53,096 bases of DNA from the NCBI RefSeq assembly GCF_007990755.1, contig NZ_BJXA01000065.1:1-53096 (forward strand), given 5' to 3'. The DNA comes from Nocardia ninae NBRC 108245 (lineage in GTDB: Bacteria; Actinomycetota; Actinomycetes; Mycobacteriales; Mycobacteriaceae). Positions 8,633-17,063 of the stretch are shown piece after piece (position 1 is the stretch's first letter; the number at the start of each line of letters is the position of its first letter). Below the pieces are notes generated by a model. The model was not told the origin of the DNA. It worked only from the letters and a program-made list of their open reading frames with translations, and did no database searches. A program made the translations under genes and the position numbers.

Positions 8633-8637
8633 CGGCA

Positions 8638-10161
8638 TCAGAAGATCCCTTCCGGAGTTTTGGGCGCGCGGTCCAGCACGGCGTTCGACACGGTGAACGT
8701 GAGCTGATCCAGTTCGCCCGCAGCCAGTTCCGGGGTGCGCTGGGCCGCGTCGAGGAAACGATCCTGCTCGGCCCGGTCGAGCACGCCCTCGGCGAGCGTG
8801 CGGAACTTGGCGAGGTACTGCGCCCGCGCGAACGGTCGCGCACCGAGCGGGTGCGCGTCAGCGACGGCGAGCTCGTCGACGATGGTCTCCCCGCTGTGCA
8901 GCGTCACCACCGCCCGTGCGCCGAAAGCCTTTTCGTTAGGGTCGGTGGCGTGATAGCGCCGCGTCCACTCCGGATCCTCGGTGGTGGAGATCTTGCGCCA
9001 CAGCGCGACGGTGTCCGGTCGCTGCGCGCGCTCCGGCGCGTAGGACCGCTCGTGGTGCCAGGCTCCGTCCTGTAGCGCGACCGCGAAGATGTAAGGCACG
9101 GAGTGGTCCAGGGTTTCGCGGCTGGCGTGCGGGTCGAACTTCTGCGGGTCGCCCGATCCGGTGCCGATCACCACGTGCGTGTGGTGGCTGGTGTGCAGCA
9201 CGATCGAGGCGATCTGGTCGAGATCGCCGATGCGCGAACGCATCCGGCGGGCCAGGTCGATCGGTGCCTGGCTCTGGTACTCGGCCGAGTGCTCCTTGGT
9301 GTAGCTGTCCAGGATCGCGCGCTTCGCCTCGCCTGGACCCGGCAGTGGCACACGATATTCCGCGTCGGCCCCGCCGAGCAGCCAGGCGATCACCCCGTCG
9401 GCGCCCTCCCAGATCGGCGACGGCGCGCCCTCGCCACGCATGGCCCGGTCCACCGCCTCGACCGCCATCTTCCCGGCGAACGCGGGCGCGTAGGCCTTCC
9501 AGCTGGAGATCTCGCCCTTGCGCGACTGCCTGGTCGCAGTGGTGGTGTGCAGCGCCTGCCCGATCGCCTGGTAGATCGTCTCGGGGTCGAGCCCGAGCAG
9601 CGTGCCGATGCCCGCGGCGGCGGACGGCCCGAGGTGCGCGACATGGTCGATCTTGTGCTCGTGCAAGCAGACTCCGCGCACCAGGTCGATCTGGATCTCG
9701 TAACCCGTTGCCAGGCCACGGATCAGGTCCGCGCCGCTGCGACCGAGATGCTGGCCCACTGCGAGGATCGGCGGGATGTTGTCGCCCGGATGCGAGTACT
9801 CCGCCGCCAGGAAGGTGTCGTGAAAGTCGAGCTCGCGCACCGCGACTCCGTTGGCCCAGGCGGCCCATTCCGGCGATACCCAGCGCTGCGCGGGCAGGCC
9901 GAACACCGTCGCGCCCGACCGACCGGCGCCGGGCCGATACGGCTGCGCGAGCGCCTGCGCCCGGGCACTGGTCACCGGACGGCGGGTCAGTGACGCGGCC
10001 GCGACCGCCGCGTTGTCGATGATCCGGTTCACGATCATCTCGGCGACCTCCGCCGGGACCTCGACCGGGTCGGCAGCTACCTCGGCGATCTTGGTAGCCA
10101 GGTGTTCCGCGCGCGGGAAATCGGCGTCGGCGGGGCGGGCGCGTACGATGTGTGTCTTCAA
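8638..10161 (-). CDS. prpD: 2-Methylcitrate dehydratase (MmgE/PrpD family)
   Basis: PrpD dehydrates 2-methylcitrate to 2-methyl-cis-aconitate. With the TTG start at 10161 the protein is 507 residues, the actinobacterial PrpD length. GGAGG lies 5 bases before this TTG, and the product begins [20 protein letters not shown], closely like mycobacterial PrpD; the longer ORF to 10368 runs through the promoter region and is not credible. Family segments include [40 protein letters not shown] and [19 protein letters not shown]. It is the first gene of the prp operon and diverges from the regulator gene. Confidence 0.96.
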   Translation of the reverse strand: MKTHIVRARPADADFPRAEHLATKIAEVAADPVEVPAEVAEMIVNRIIDNAAVAAASLTRRPVTSARAQALAQPYRPGAGRSGATVFGLPAQRWVSPEWAAWANGVAVRELDFHDTFLAAEYSHPGDNIPPILAVGQHLGRSGADLIRGLATGYEIQIDLVRGVCLHEHKIDHVAHLGPSAAAGIGTLLGLDPETIYQAIGQALHTTTATRQSRKGEISSWKAYAPAFAGKMAVEAVDRAMRGEGAPSPIWEGADGVIAWLLGGADAEYRVPLPGPGEAKRAILDSYTKEHSAEYQSQAPIDLARRMRSRIGDLDQIASIVLHTSHHTHVVIGTGSGDPQKFDPHASRETLDHSVPYIFAVALQDGAWHHERSYAPERAQRPDTVALWRKISTTEDPEWTRRYHATDPNEKAFGARAVVTLHSGETIVDELAVADAHPLGARPFARAQYLAKFRTLAEGVLDRAEQDRFLDAAQRTPELAAGELDQLTFTVSNAVLDRAPKTPEGIF

Positions 10162-10189
10162 TGCGTCCTCCAAGGGGTGGTGAAAGAAC

Positions 10190-10288
10190 CTCTCTTCGCA
10201 CGCTACGCAGCCGACATCTCGCGCAAAATACCTCGCAGCAGCATATTTCTGTGGAAAAGAAGTGTGGATATTGCGATGATTGCGAAGG
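10190..10288. promoter_or_regulatory. prpD/prpR divergent promoter region with repeated TTGCG half sites
   Basis: Four copies of a TTGCG/TGCGAA element occur: CTTCGCA near 10193, GCGCAAAA near 10220, and ATTGCGATGATTGCGAAG (two direct copies) near 10270-10287. The spacing and AT-rich flanks suggest sites for the PrpR/RamB-type regulator encoded next door, whose corynebacterial relative binds AAAGTTTGCAAA-like sites (from memory). Assignment by position is inference. Confidence 0.4.
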
Positions 10289-10309
10289 CCCGGGGCTACG
10301 ATCTTGCAG

Positions 10310-11731
10310 GTGCGGAAGATGTATGCGGGCGCCCGGCTCCGACGGTTGCGCGAAGAACGCAGACTCACCCAGGCGGCTCTCGCGAAGTCGCTGGACCTGT
10401 CGCCCAGCTATCTCAACCAGCTCGAACGCGATCAGCGACCGCTCACCATCCCGGTCCTGCTAAAACTCAACTCCACCTTCGATCTAGACGTCCAGTTCTT
10501 CGCCGCCGACTCCGACGCGCGCCTCGTCTCCGATCTGCACGAGGTGCTGATCGACGCCGCGGGTGGGCACACCGCGCCGCTGACCGAGGTGGAAGAACTC
10601 GCGACCAGGCAGCCCGAGGTCGCCAGGATCGTCGTCGCGATGCACCGCCGCCTGCGCGCCGCGACCGACCAGCTCGACCTGCTCTCCGCCCGGGTGTCCG
10701 CGCCCACCGGCGCGCCGGGCATGCCCATGCCCTACGAGGACGTCCGGGACTTCTTCTACGACCACCACAATCACATCCCGCAGCTCGATCTCGCCGCCGA
10801 GCATCTGTTCGAGCAGTCCGGCCTGACCATCGGCTCGCTGGATCGCCAGCTCGCCAGGGTGGCCGAGGAGCGGGCCGGGGTCACCGTGCTCGTGCGCGGC
10901 GACGGTGCGGATCCGTCCATCCCGAAGCGGCAATACGACCCCGACAGCCGCACACTGACTTTGGCCAGGCGACTGCGGCCGGGGCAGCGCGCCTTCCAGA
11001 TCGCGACCACCCTCGGGTTCCTGCTGTACAGCACCGAGCTGGACGGCGTGCTCGCCGAAACACCCTCACTCACCGGCGAATCCCGCACGCTGGCGCGGAT
11101 CGGGCTGGCCAACTACTTCGCGGGCGCACTGGTGCTGCCGTACGGCCGCTTCCTGCGCTCGGCGGAGGAACTGCACTACGACATCGACCTGCTGGCGCTG
11201 CGCTTCGAGGTCGGCTTCGAGACCATCTGCCATCGGCTCAGCACGCTGCAACGCCAAGGCCAGCGCGGGGTGCCGTTCTTCTTCGTCCGCACCGACCGCG
11301 CGGGGAATATCTCGAAACGCCAGTCCGCCACCGCCTTTCATTTCTCCCGGGTCGGCGGCAGCTGCCCGCTCTGGGTGGTGCACGAGGCGTTCGCCCATCC
11401 CGGCCGCATCCTCACCCAGGTCGCGGAGATGCCGGACGGGCGGCGCTACCTGTGGATCGCGCGCACCGCGATGACCGCGCCGCACGGATTCGGCACCGCG
11501 ACAAAGAACTTCGCGATCGGCCTCGGCTGTGACATCGAATACGCCGAGCGCCTGGTCTATTCGTCCGGCCTCCAGCTCGACGACCCCGCCGTGGCAGTGC
11601 AGATCGGCGCGGGCTGCAAGGTCTGCGAGCGTCCGTCGTGCCCGCAGCGCGCCTTCCCGCACATCGGCAGCCCCCTCGCCGTCAACGAGCTCACCAGCAC
11701 CGACCTGCCCTATCCGCGCGTCGGACGCTGA
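10310..11731 (+). CDS. prpR: PrpR/RamB-type short-chain-fatty-acid regulator (XRE + DUF2083)
   Basis: The protein has an N-terminal XRE helix-turn-helix ([38 protein letters not shown]), a central ImmA/IrrE-like region, and a C-terminal DUF2083 part with [13 protein letters not shown]. This matches the short-chain acyl-CoA-sensing regulators PrpR and RamB that activate prpDBC and control glyoxylate genes. I chose the GTG at 10310 (473 residues): TACGAT ends 7 bases upstream, typical of a leaderless mRNA; ATG 10319 is an alternative and 10280 is unlikely. It is divergent from prpD. Its 3' end overlaps the sigma-factor gene tail-to-tail by 22 bases. Confidence 0.93.
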   Translation: MRKMYAGARLRRLREERRLTQAALAKSLDLSPSYLNQLERDQRPLTIPVLLKLNSTFDLDVQFFAADSDARLVSDLHEVLIDAAGGHTAPLTEVEELATRQPEVARIVVAMHRRLRAATDQLDLLSARVSAPTGAPGMPMPYEDVRDFFYDHHNHIPQLDLAAEHLFEQSGLTIGSLDRQLARVAEERAGVTVLVRGDGADPSIPKRQYDPDSRTLTLARRLRPGQRAFQIATTLGFLLYSTELDGVLAETPSLTGESRTLARIGLANYFAGALVLPYGRFLRSAEELHYDIDLLALRFEVGFETICHRLSTLQRQGQRGVPFFFVRTDRAGNISKRQSATAFHFSRVGGSCPLWVVHEAFAHPGRILTQVAEMPDGRRYLWIARTAMTAPHGFGTATKNFAIGLGCDIEYAERLVYSSGLQLDDPAVAVQIGAGCKVCERPSCPQRAFPHIGSPLAVNELTSTDLPYPRVGR

Positions 11732-12636
11732 TCACCCGCGATCCTGGCGAGCTTGTCCGGGTTGGCCACCGCGTAGATGCCGCGGATCTGCTCGGTGCCC
11801 GGATCGATGTCGAGCACGACCACCGCGAACAGCGCGTCACCGGAGAAGACCACCGCCGACGGGTCACCGTTGACCCAGCGGTGCCGGATGCGCAGGTTCG
11901 GCACATGGCCCAGCACAATCGGACTCGTGATCAGCCGGGCGACCTTGTCCATGCCGTGGATCGGGCGCAGCGCCGCCCGCTGCTTGCCGCCGCCGTCGGA
12001 CCAGAACGTCACATCCGGGGCCAGCAGTTCGAGCAGGCCCGCCATATCGCCGCCGAGCTGGGCGGCCAGGAACTTCTCGGTCACCTCCCGCTGCACCCTC
12101 GGGTCGGCCTGGTGGCGCGGTCGGCGGGCATGGACGTGTTCGCGCGCCCGGTGCGCGAGTTGCCGGACGGCCGCGGCGTTTCGGCCGAGCATGTCGGCGA
12201 TGTCGGCGTGCGGATAGCCGAACACGTCGTGCAGCACGAACACCGCGCGCTCGAGCGGAGTGAGCGTCTCCAGCACCACCAGCATCGCCATCGAGACGGA
12301 TTCGGCGCGCAGCGCGGTCTCGGCGCTGTCCTGGGCCGTCGGTTCGTCGGAGACCAGCGGCTCGGGTAGCCACGGCCCGACGTAGGTTTCCCGCCGCCTG
12401 CTGATCGCGGCGCGCCTGGCCAGCGCGTGGTTGACCGCGATACGGACCAGATAGGCGCGCGGGTGCTCGATCTCGGGGCCGTCCGCGCGAAGGCGCGCCA
12501 CCCAGGCCAGCCAGGTGTCCTGCAGCACGTCTTCGGTGTCGGCGACACTGCCGAGCATGTTGTAGACGACCGAGAACAGCAGTTCCCGGTGGTCGGCGAA
12601 CACAGTGGTCGCATCCTCGTCCACGATTTCGATCAT
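11710..12636 (-). CDS. ECF41-type sigma factor with SnoaL-like C-terminal domain
   Basis: A 308-residue extracytoplasmic-function sigma factor. Region sigma2 (FADHRELLFSVVYNMLGSVADTED) and sigma4 (LTPLERAVFVLHDVFGYPHADI) are followed by a roughly 110-residue SnoaL/NTF2-like domain carrying the DGGGK (WSDGGGKQRA) and NPDKL motifs that define the ECF41 group, in which this domain modulates activity in place of an anti-sigma factor. The ATG at 12636 has AGGAG 5 bases upstream; the longer ORF lacks support. Its divergent partner is an MFS exporter rather than the usual ECF41 partner (an oxidoreductase, epimerase or carboxymuconolactone decarboxylase-like protein). Confidence 0.94.
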   Translation of the reverse strand: MIEIVDEDATTVFADHRELLFSVVYNMLGSVADTEDVLQDTWLAWVARLRADGPEIEHPRAYLVRIAVNHALARRAAISRRRETYVGPWLPEPLVSDEPTAQDSAETALRAESVSMAMLVVLETLTPLERAVFVLHDVFGYPHADIADMLGRNAAAVRQLAHRAREHVHARRPRHQADPRVQREVTEKFLAAQLGGDMAGLLELLAPDVTFWSDGGGKQRAALRPIHGMDKVARLITSPIVLGHVPNLRIRHRWVNGDPSAVVFSGDALFAVVVLDIDPGTEQIRGIYAVANPDKLARIAGDQRPTRG

Positions 12637-12726
12637 CGTCGCTCCTCGTACCGGTGTCGCTACTAGGAGCGAGACAGCAGGGTGAAAAGTGACGCCCGCG
12701 TGAGAAATGTGATCCGGCTCTCCCCA

Positions 12727-12749
12727 TGTCACGTACCGACCTGGGCGTC
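12727..12749 (+). promoter_or_regulatory. Candidate ECF41 promoter upstream of the MFS gene
   Basis: TGTCACG, 12 bases, then CGTC resembles the ECF41 target elements TGTCACA and CGTC (from memory). On the other strand, toward the sigma factor gene, ATCACA, 13 bases, then CGTC also occurs near 12685-12710. The spacing may be shorter than in published ECF41 promoters, so confidence is limited. Confidence 0.35.
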
Positions 12750-12804
12750 GGCTCTCGGATGGCAACGGATGAAAACACGTCCGCACCCGAGAGAGGACAT
12801 CGGA

Positions 12805-14256
12805 GTGAGTGCACTCACCGAATCACCGTCGTTCCTGGCCACCCGCCGCGGCAAACTCATGCTGACCCTGCTGTGCCTGGTCGCGTTCCTCGACTTCGTC
12901 GACGGTTCGATCGTCAATGTCGCGCTACCCACCATCCAGCACGAGCTGGGGCTGTCGGTGTCGACGCTGCAATGGATCACCAGTGGCTATCTGCTGACCT
13001 ACGGCGGGTTGATGTTGCTCGGCGGGCGGCTGGCCGACCTGCTCGGTCGGCGCCGCGTGCTGATCGCCGGGACGATCCTGGTCGGCACCGCCTCGGCCAT
13101 CGGTGGCCTGGCCGAGTCCAGCGAGCTGCTGATCGGCGCCCGGTTCGCCCAAGGCGTCGGCGCCGCATTGATGCTGCCCGCGGCGCTGTCGATCCTCACC
13201 ACCAACTTCCGGGAAGGCACCGATCGCACCACCGCGCTGAGCGTATGGGGCGGCACCGCCGGACTCGCCTCCGCCGCAGGGGTTTTCCTCGGCGGCGTGC
13301 TGACCCAAGGCCCCGGCTGGCGCTGGGTCTTCTATGTCAACACACCTGTGTGCCTACTGGTGCTGGCCGTGGTGCCGTTCCTGGTGCCCGATGACCGGCG
13401 CAACGAGATACGTGGTGGCTTCGATGTTTTCGGGACCGCGCTGGCGACCGGCGGTCTGATGCTGCTGGTCTACGGCTTGGTGCAGGCGCCGCAGCACGGG
13501 TGGGGCGATGTGCGGACGATACTGCAACTCGGCGTGGCGGTCGCGCTGCTCGCCGGCTTCGTGCTCAATGAGCAACGGACCGCGGATCCGCTTGTGCCGC
13601 TGTCGATCTTCCGGGTCAAAGGCCTCGCGGCAGCCAACCTGACCCACCTCACCCTGGCCGCGGGCATGCTCGCGATGTTCTTCTTCGTCACGCTCTACAT
13701 GCAGGAAGTGCTGGGCTACGGGGAGTTCCAGGCGGGCAGCGCCTACCTGCCGATCAGCCTCACCATCGGTGCTGCCGCCGGCGTGACCGCGAAGTTCATC
13801 GCCAGGACCGGGACTCGGCCGCTCATCGTCGCCGGGTCGGTGATCTCCGGGCTAGGGCTGATCTGGCTATCGCGCATCCCCACCGACGGTTCGTACCTGG
13901 TCGACCTGCTGCCCCCGATGGTGGTCATGTCCGTCGGCCTCGGTGTGGTGTTCGTCGCGAACACCACCGCCGCCAACGCGGGCGTGCCCGCCGAGCAAGC
14001 CGGACTCGCCGCCGCACTGCTCAATACGGGCCAGCAGATCGGCGGCGCGCTCGGTTTGGCCGTGCTGACCGCGGTCGCAACCTCCCACACCACGAGCCAG
14101 CTGACCGCGGGCGACGCGCCGCTGGAAGCGATGACCTCCGGCTTCCAGCTCGCACTGCTGATCGGCGGGTTCATCACGCTCAGCGCCGCGTTCATCGGGT
14201 TGCGGACCGTCAACTCGCGTGGCGAGGAAGCCGCGGCGATACCTGTCGCCGCTTAG
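12805..14256 (+). CDS. MFS drug exporter, DHA2 (EmrB/QacA) family
   Basis: A 483-residue transporter with about 14 transmembrane segments, expected to expel small toxic molecules using the proton gradient. Motif A appears as GGRLADLLGRRRVLIAG, motif B/C regions as GARFAQGVGAALMLPAALS and WGGTAGLASAAGVFLGGVL, and DFVDGSIVNVALPTI is the DHA2-type first helix. The GTG at 12805 is preferred (GAGAGG upstream; the product begins before helix 1); the upstream extension to 12682 would cross the candidate promoter. It diverges from the ECF41 sigma factor, which probably controls it. Confidence 0.93.
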   Translation: MSALTESPSFLATRRGKLMLTLLCLVAFLDFVDGSIVNVALPTIQHELGLSVSTLQWITSGYLLTYGGLMLLGGRLADLLGRRRVLIAGTILVGTASAIGGLAESSELLIGARFAQGVGAALMLPAALSILTTNFREGTDRTTALSVWGGTAGLASAAGVFLGGVLTQGPGWRWVFYVNTPVCLLVLAVVPFLVPDDRRNEIRGGFDVFGTALATGGLMLLVYGLVQAPQHGWGDVRTILQLGVAVALLAGFVLNEQRTADPLVPLSIFRVKGLAAANLTHLTLAAGMLAMFFFVTLYMQEVLGYGEFQAGSAYLPISLTIGAAAGVTAKFIARTGTRPLIVAGSVISGLGLIWLSRIPTDGSYLVDLLPPMVVMSVGLGVVFVANTTAANAGVPAEQAGLAAALLNTGQQIGGALGLAVLTAVATSHTTSQLTAGDAPLEAMTSGFQLALLIGGFITLSAAFIGLRTVNSRGEEAAAIPVAA

Positions 14257-14266
14257 CGTGACTGCA

Positions 14267-14297
14267 GGCCGGGTAGCGGCAGTGTCGGTACCCGGCC
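14267..14297 (+). terminator. Hairpin after the MFS gene
   Basis: GGCCGGGTA and TACCCGGCC are perfect arms separated by 13 bases, just after the MFS stop. No T tract is present. Confidence 0.5.
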
Positions 14298-14354
14298 CGC
14301 AGGTGTTCCATTCGTCCAAGCCCGTAGCCCGAGGTCAGGTCTACCGTGCGAAGC

Positions 14355-14759
14355 ATGGCAACGACACGTTCTTCCGCCGCTGACGGCTCGATCGACGTCC
14401 TGTTGGTAGGCCTGCTCGACCAGTGGATGGCCGCGATCGTCGCCAACGATGCGGTCAGGATCGCCGACTACATGACCGACGACTGGACCATGGTCTCCGA
14501 GAACGGGATCACCTCGGCCGCGGAATTCCTCGCGTTCGTCCAGTCCGGTGCCCTGACCCATTCGGCGATGCAGCGCGTGGGCGAGGCCTCGATCAAGCAC
14601 TACGGGCACGTCGCGGTGCTGACGGTGCGGGCCACCAATACCGCCCACTACCAAGGCGATCGGTTCGAAGCCGACGAGTGGACGACGGACGTCTTCGTCG
14701 AGACCGAGCAGGGGTGGCGCTGCTCGCTCACCCAGATCACCGCCGTCGCGGCGCAGTGA
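14355..14759 (+). CDS. SnoaL/NTF2-like (DUF4440) protein
   Basis: A 134-residue cone-shaped alpha+beta barrel domain. Helix ALLDQWMAAIV-type opening (VLLVGLLDQWMAAIVANDAV), then IADYMTDDWTMVSENG, and the closing strand EADEWTTDVFVETEQGWRCS are typical of nuclear-transport-factor-2-like proteins of unknown substrate. TACCGT ends 7 bases before the ATG at 14355, so a leaderless start is likely; the GTG at 14346 is the alternative. It is convergent with recG. Confidence 0.85.
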   Translation: MATTRSSAADGSIDVLLVGLLDQWMAAIVANDAVRIADYMTDDWTMVSENGITSAAEFLAFVQSGALTHSAMQRVGEASIKHYGHVAVLTVRATNTAHYQGDRFEADEWTTDVFVETEQGWRCSLTQITAVAAQ

Positions 14760-14780
14760 TTCCCGTTGTCGGCCAGCCGA

Positions 14781-17063
14781 TTACGACTTGGCCAGGTACT
14801 CCAAGCGTTCGGCGTCGACCGCCGCGTGCATCATGCTGGCCAAACCCGGATGCTTCTTCAGGCCCGGGTCGGCCTCGACTACCTCGCGGGCGAGATCCTG
14901 TGCGGCGGTGATGACTTCGAGGTCGTCGAGCAGCGAGAGCAGGCGCAGCGAGCGAGCGGTGCCGGACTGGGCCGAGCCGAGCACGTCGCCCTCGCGGCGG
15001 GTGCGCAGGTCGAGCACGGCGAGTTCGAAGCCGTCGGTGGTGGCGGCGACAGCGTCCAGTCGCGCCATGGCCGAGCCGTTGGGCGCGGAATCGGTGACCA
15101 GCAGGCACAACCCGGGATGCTTGCCTCGCCCGATGCGGCCGCGCAGCTGATGCAGCTGGCTGACGCCGAAGCGGTCCGCGTCCACGATCACCATGACGGT
15201 CGCGTTCGGCACGTCCACACCGACCTCGACGACGGTCGTGCAGACGAGCACGTCAACGGAGCCGTCGTTGAAAGCGCGCATCACCTGGTCTTTTTCGTCC
15301 GCGGGCAGGCGGCCGTGCAGCAGGCCGACGCGCAGCTCGGCCAGCGGACCGGTGCGCAACATCTCGAAGACGTCCAGCGCCGCCTGCGTGGTCGGGCCTT
15401 CCTTTTCCGGCTCCGCCGCCTTCTTGCCGTTGCGGGACTTGCCGGAGCCTTCCGCCTCGTCGTCGCCGATGCGTGAGCACACCACATAGGCCTGCCGACC
15501 GGCCTTGACCTCCTCGACGATGCGCTCCCAGGCGCGGTCGACCCAGTTCGGATGTTGCCTGCGCGGAACAACTTTGGAGGTGATCGGCGAACGACCCCGC
15601 GGCAGTTCGGTGAGCGTCGAGGTCTCCAGGTCGCCGAGGGTGGTCATCGCGATGGTGCGCGGGATCGGCGTCGCGGTCATCACCAGCAGGTGCGGGCTGG
15701 CACCGGATTTCGCCTTGGCGCGCAACGCATCCCGCTGTTCGACGCCGAAGCGGTGCTGTTCGTCGACGACCACCATGCCGAGGTCGAAGAATTCGACGTT
15801 GTCCTGGATCAGCGCGTGCGTGCCGATCACGATGCCCGCCTCGCCGGTCATCGCCGCCAGCAGCGCGGCCTTCTTCGTCGCGGTCGACATCGAGCCGGTG
15901 ACCAGCACCACCTTGGTCGACTTCTCGCCCGCGCCGAGCTCACCGGCGTTACCGAGATCGCCGAGCATTGCGCGCAGGGACCGATAGTGCTGGGCGGCAA
16001 GCACTTCCGTGGGCGCGAGCAACGCGCACTGCTGGCCCGCGTCGACGATCTGCAGCATCGCCTCCAACGCGACGATCGTCTTACCCGAGCCGACCTCGCC
16101 CTGCAGCAATCGGTGCATCGGATGGCTGCGCGACATGTCCGCGGAGATCTCCGAGACCACCTTTTTCTGGCCCTCGGTCAGCTCGAACGGCAGCCGCTTC
16201 TCGAACTCGGCGGCGATGCCGTCGGCGCGCGGCGGACACGGGCGCGCGGCCCGGCCGGACACCTCGTGGCGGCGTTCGGCGAGCACCAACTGCAAGGCCA
16301 GCGCCTCGTCGAAACGCAGCCGCTCCTGTGCCTGGTCGATATCGGTCTTGCGCTCCGGCAGGTGGATCAGGCGCAGCGCGTCCGAGATCTTCATCAGTGA
16401 ACGCTCGTTCCTGATGTCGTCGGGCAGCGGATCATCGATGGGATCGAGCTGATCGAGTACCTGCCGGACGCAGGCCAGCACGTCCCAGCTCTGCACCTTC
16501 GCGGTGGCCGGGTACACCGGGATGAACTCACGCTCCATGAACGAGGTGTCCACGCCCTCAGCGCCTTTCGCGCTCTGCGCGAGGCCGCGCAGGTCACCGC
16601 CGCCGCGCACGGTCTTCACCGCGCCCACCGACTCGTCGTCGGTTTCGGGCAGGATCAGGTAGCCCGGATGACTCAGGTTCCACTGGCCGGGCCGCCAGTA
16701 GTTCACCGTGCCCGACATCATGGCGCGAAGCCCTTCGCGGACAACGTATTTCACCTTGTCGCCGTTGAAGAAGGTGACGTCGACGCCGCGGCCGGTGCCG
16801 GAACCGGTGTCCAGCACCACCTTCAGCAGCGAACCGCGGCGGTTGCGCATCGGCCGCAGCTCGGCCTTGGTGATCCGGCCGATCACGGTGATGTGCGTAC
16901 CGTCTTCGGGCTCTTCCTCGGTCAGCGGCTGACCCTGGGTGGCGTAGCGCAGCGGGTAGTGCCGGAGCAGGTCCTCCACCGTGTGCATGTCGAACGCGTC
17001 GACCAGCGAACCCGCCGCCTTCACGCCGAGGACATGGTCGAGCCGATCACTCAGGGTCGCCAT
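14781..17063 (-). CDS. recG: ATP-dependent DNA helicase RecG
   Basis: RecG remodels stalled replication forks and Holliday junctions. The 760-residue protein has the N-terminal wedge (OB) region around residues 60-160 (HITVIGRITKAELRPMRNRR), Walker A GEVGSGKT, the DEQH box VVVDEQHRFGVEQRD, motif III MTATPIPRTIAMTT, and the C-terminal helicase motif IVDADRFGVSQLHQLRGRIG. A Lys/Glu-rich insertion (GSGKSRNGKKAAEPEKEG) lies between helicase motifs. It starts one base after the DAK2 gene's stop, so they form one operon, as in mycobacteria. Confidence 0.97.
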   Translation of the reverse strand: MATLSDRLDHVLGVKAAGSLVDAFDMHTVEDLLRHYPLRYATQGQPLTEEEPEDGTHITVIGRITKAELRPMRNRRGSLLKVVLDTGSGTGRGVDVTFFNGDKVKYVVREGLRAMMSGTVNYWRPGQWNLSHPGYLILPETDDESVGAVKTVRGGGDLRGLAQSAKGAEGVDTSFMEREFIPVYPATAKVQSWDVLACVRQVLDQLDPIDDPLPDDIRNERSLMKISDALRLIHLPERKTDIDQAQERLRFDEALALQLVLAERRHEVSGRAARPCPPRADGIAAEFEKRLPFELTEGQKKVVSEISADMSRSHPMHRLLQGEVGSGKTIVALEAMLQIVDAGQQCALLAPTEVLAAQHYRSLRAMLGDLGNAGELGAGEKSTKVVLVTGSMSTATKKAALLAAMTGEAGIVIGTHALIQDNVEFFDLGMVVVDEQHRFGVEQRDALRAKAKSGASPHLLVMTATPIPRTIAMTTLGDLETSTLTELPRGRSPITSKVVPRRQHPNWVDRAWERIVEEVKAGRQAYVVCSRIGDDEAEGSGKSRNGKKAAEPEKEGPTTQAALDVFEMLRTGPLAELRVGLLHGRLPADEKDQVMRAFNDGSVDVLVCTTVVEVGVDVPNATVMVIVDADRFGVSQLHQLRGRIGRGKHPGLCLLVTDSAPNGSAMARLDAVAATTDGFELAVLDLRTRREGDVLGSAQSGTARSLRLLSLLDDLEVITAAQDLAREVVEADPGLKKHPGLASMMHAAVDAERLEYLAKS

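Noticed and set aside
8638-10368. The longer 576-codon version of prpD
   Set aside because: The extra 69 codons run through the divergent promoter region, while GGAGG and homology both support the TTG at 10161.
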